Assembly: GCA_035656655.1 (NCBI GenBank)
Contig: DASRSE010000270.1
Coordinates: 1 to 5,643, forward strand
Direction of reading: 5' to 3'
DNA from: DASRSE01 sp035656655
GTDB lineage: Bacteria; Planctomycetota; Planctomycetia; Pirellulales; DASRSE01
DNA: 5,643 nt
Shown here: positions 5,642-5,643 of the stretch, piece by piece
How positions within the stretch are numbered: the stretch's first letter is position 1
How the letters are laid out: the number at the start of each line of letters is the position of its first letter
The notes under the pieces: generated by a model
Told to the model about the DNA's origin: nothing
Database searches by the model: none
What the model saw: the letters and a program-made list of their open reading frames with translations, nothing else
Made by a program: the position numbers and the translations under genes

Positions 5642-5643
5642 GC

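Overview
The window is bacterial chromosomal DNA, moderately GC-rich by eye, with densely packed genes. The protein style, the SpoVR-type protein and the exostosin/FkbM genes would fit a planctomycete (Pirellulales-like). That placement is an impression from sequence style; no rRNA or other taxonomic marker is present.

Positions 1-3329 (plus strand) look like the 3' end of a surface-glycan operon. In order it holds the C-terminal part of a family 2 glycosyltransferase (cut by the window edge), a GT-A-like putative glycosyltransferase with a DxD motif (best start 410), an exostosin-family glycosyltransferase (1307-2383), and an FkbM-family SAM-dependent methyltransferase (2349-3329). The last two overlap by 35 bp, and a good Shine-Dalgarno sequence for the methyltransferase lies inside the exostosin gene. 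The simplest reading is that three glycosyltransferases add sugars and the methyltransferase O-methylates the glycan. Substrates cannot be read from the sequence.

Positions 3333-5625 (minus strand) hold two genes facing the operon. One is an unrecognised 160-residue protein (3815 to 3333), whose stop lies 3 nt from the methyltransferase stop. The other is a full-length SpoVR/YcgB-family protein (5625 to 4099). They are separated by 283 bp of non-coding DNA. This gap contains a 12-bp perfect palindrome, a weak promoter candidate, and a 16-bp tandem repeat (three clear copies) that overlaps the end of the spoVR gene.

I see no RNA genes, CRISPR array, complete insertion sequence or replication origin. 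Nothing here amounts to a clearly new biological system. The points most worth following are the unrecognised 160-residue protein beside spoVR, the little-characterised GT-A-like protein, and the two small tandem duplications that alter or border coding sequence.
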